Positions 63,777-64,000 of a stretch of DNA of 64,000 nucleotides are shown here, one piece after another; position 1 is the stretch's first letter; each line of letters starts with the position of its first letter. The stretch spans positions 248,001 through 312,000 of the forward strand of contig JBEKIL010000001.1 of assembly GCA_050011775.1 (NCBI GenBank), read 5' to 3'. The stretch comes from CAVZMI01 sp050011775. Lineage in GTDB: Bacteria; Bacteroidota; Ignavibacteria; UBA10030; CAVZMI01. The notes beneath the pieces were generated by a model. That model did no database searches. It was given only the letters and a program-made list of their open reading frames with translations, and was not told the origin of the DNA. The translations under genes were made by a program, and so were the position numbers.

Positions 63777-64000
63777 TTATGTTTTTTGTTGTTTCTTTTT
63801 TGCCGCCGGGAAAAGGACATTATTCAAAATCAACCGGTAACCGGGCGAGTTCTTGTGCAGGGCCAGATCGGTCGGCGGATCCCAGACAGCATGCTGGTAA
63901 TCTTCGGGATCATGACCGCCGTAAAAGGTAAACGTCCCTCGTCCGAAATTCCCGTGAAGATATTTAACCTGCTCGGTTCCTTCCTTCTGGGCAAGTATGA
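63777..64000 (-). CDS. Partial CDS, probable asparagine synthetase B-like protein, C-terminal end
   Basis: A minus-strand frame is open from the window edge to a TAA at 63777-63779. It encodes GNFGRGTFTFYGGHDPEDYQ, then PPTDLALHKNSPGYRLILNN, and a Lys/Gln-rich end KKKQQKT. This resembles the C-terminus of proteins annotated as asparagine synthetase B in Bacteroidota, a family I recall but cannot check here. The catalytic parts are outside the window, so the function is tentative. Its stop is 18 nt upstream of the phosphoesterase gene TTG. Confidence 0.5.
   Translation of the reverse strand, partial: ILAQKEGTEQVKYLHGNFGRGTFTFYGGHDPEDYQHAVWDPPTDLALHKNSPGYRLILNNVLFPAAKKKQQKT

Noticed and set aside
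1..64000. tRNA, rRNA or CRISPR arrays
   Set aside because: Reading the gaps by eye showed no cloverleaf with TTCGA arm, no rRNA-like stretch and no spaced direct repeats.

Overview
The window is a 64 kb chromosomal segment of a free-living Gram-negative bacterium of the FCB group, most like Bacteroidota/Ignavibacteriota (Chlorobi-related). The reasons are: two secreted proteins with C-terminal type IX secretion sorting tails (motif YPNPFN, at 9011-11911 and 25004-27079) plus an orphan tail fragment, a PorV-like barrel, several families typical of this group (DUF2851, DUF4159/DUF4175, DUF6588-like and DUF6599-like), and many small outer-membrane barrels. Codon and base use is roughly balanced except for a visibly AT-rich island at about 49.1-52.5 kb. 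I saw no rRNA, tRNA or CRISPR array by eye.

Layout. 1-3626: gyrB end, a two-gene nucleotidyltransferase module, then gyrA on the same strand. 3826-6687: a secreted barrel protein, a collapsed DUF1846 pseudogene and an acyl-CoA synthetase. 6813-15538 (minus): a tight four-gene envelope operon (outer-membrane barrel, TPR-CHAT protein with both catalytic residues lost, subtilisin-like protease with a sorting tail, membrane VWA protein). 15733-19939: lon and dnaX; dnaX carries an A9 tract with stops just downstream in both alternative frames. 20106-27885: a Tat-exported DUF362 protein, an SDR, an alpha/beta hydrolase, small membrane proteins, a secreted beta-propeller with an 852-bp-offset internal repeat, and a GlcG/HbpS-like protein. 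28373-36187: thioredoxin, cytochrome bd oxidase (cydA and cydB separated by palindromic repeats), the ruin of an hdrA gene, then an intact Mvh-type [NiFe] hydrogenase (mvhD, small and large subunits) with its maturation protease. 36646-37575: an HNH endonuclease gene with GGAAC/GTTCC palindromes in front. 37982-44374 (minus): tetR-tolC-adaptor-RND efflux operon with a clear promoter and two TGAC-N5-GTCA operators; the tolC-like gene contains an in-frame palindromic insertion. 44948-46502: a trypsin-like lipoprotein followed by a small lipoprotein homologous to its N-terminal domain. 47626-52539: DUF2851, a 5'-truncated ISXO2-type transposase and a BcgI-like restriction-modification pair. 52796-64000: a membrane sensor-like protein, DUF4159/DUF4175, a repeat-rich secreted protein, an ECF sigma/anti-sigma pair, an adenylate cyclase overlapping a PorV-TPR gene, a metallophosphoesterase, and the 3' end of a gene resembling asparagine synthetase B.

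Main themes are envelope biology (type IX cargo, barrels, TPR scaffolds, proteases), microaerobic/anaerobic energy metabolism (cytochrome bd next to a hydrogenase whose heterodisulfide reductase gene has decayed), and DNA maintenance (gyrase, DnaX, Lon). The most promising points for a second look are the 6.8-15.5 kb envelope operon with its catalytically dead CHAT protein, the hdrA ghost in front of a complete hydrogenase, the dnaX slippage site, the nucleotidyltransferase pair inside the gyrase operon, the protease/pro-domain lipoprotein pair and the palindromic element inside the tolC-like gene.
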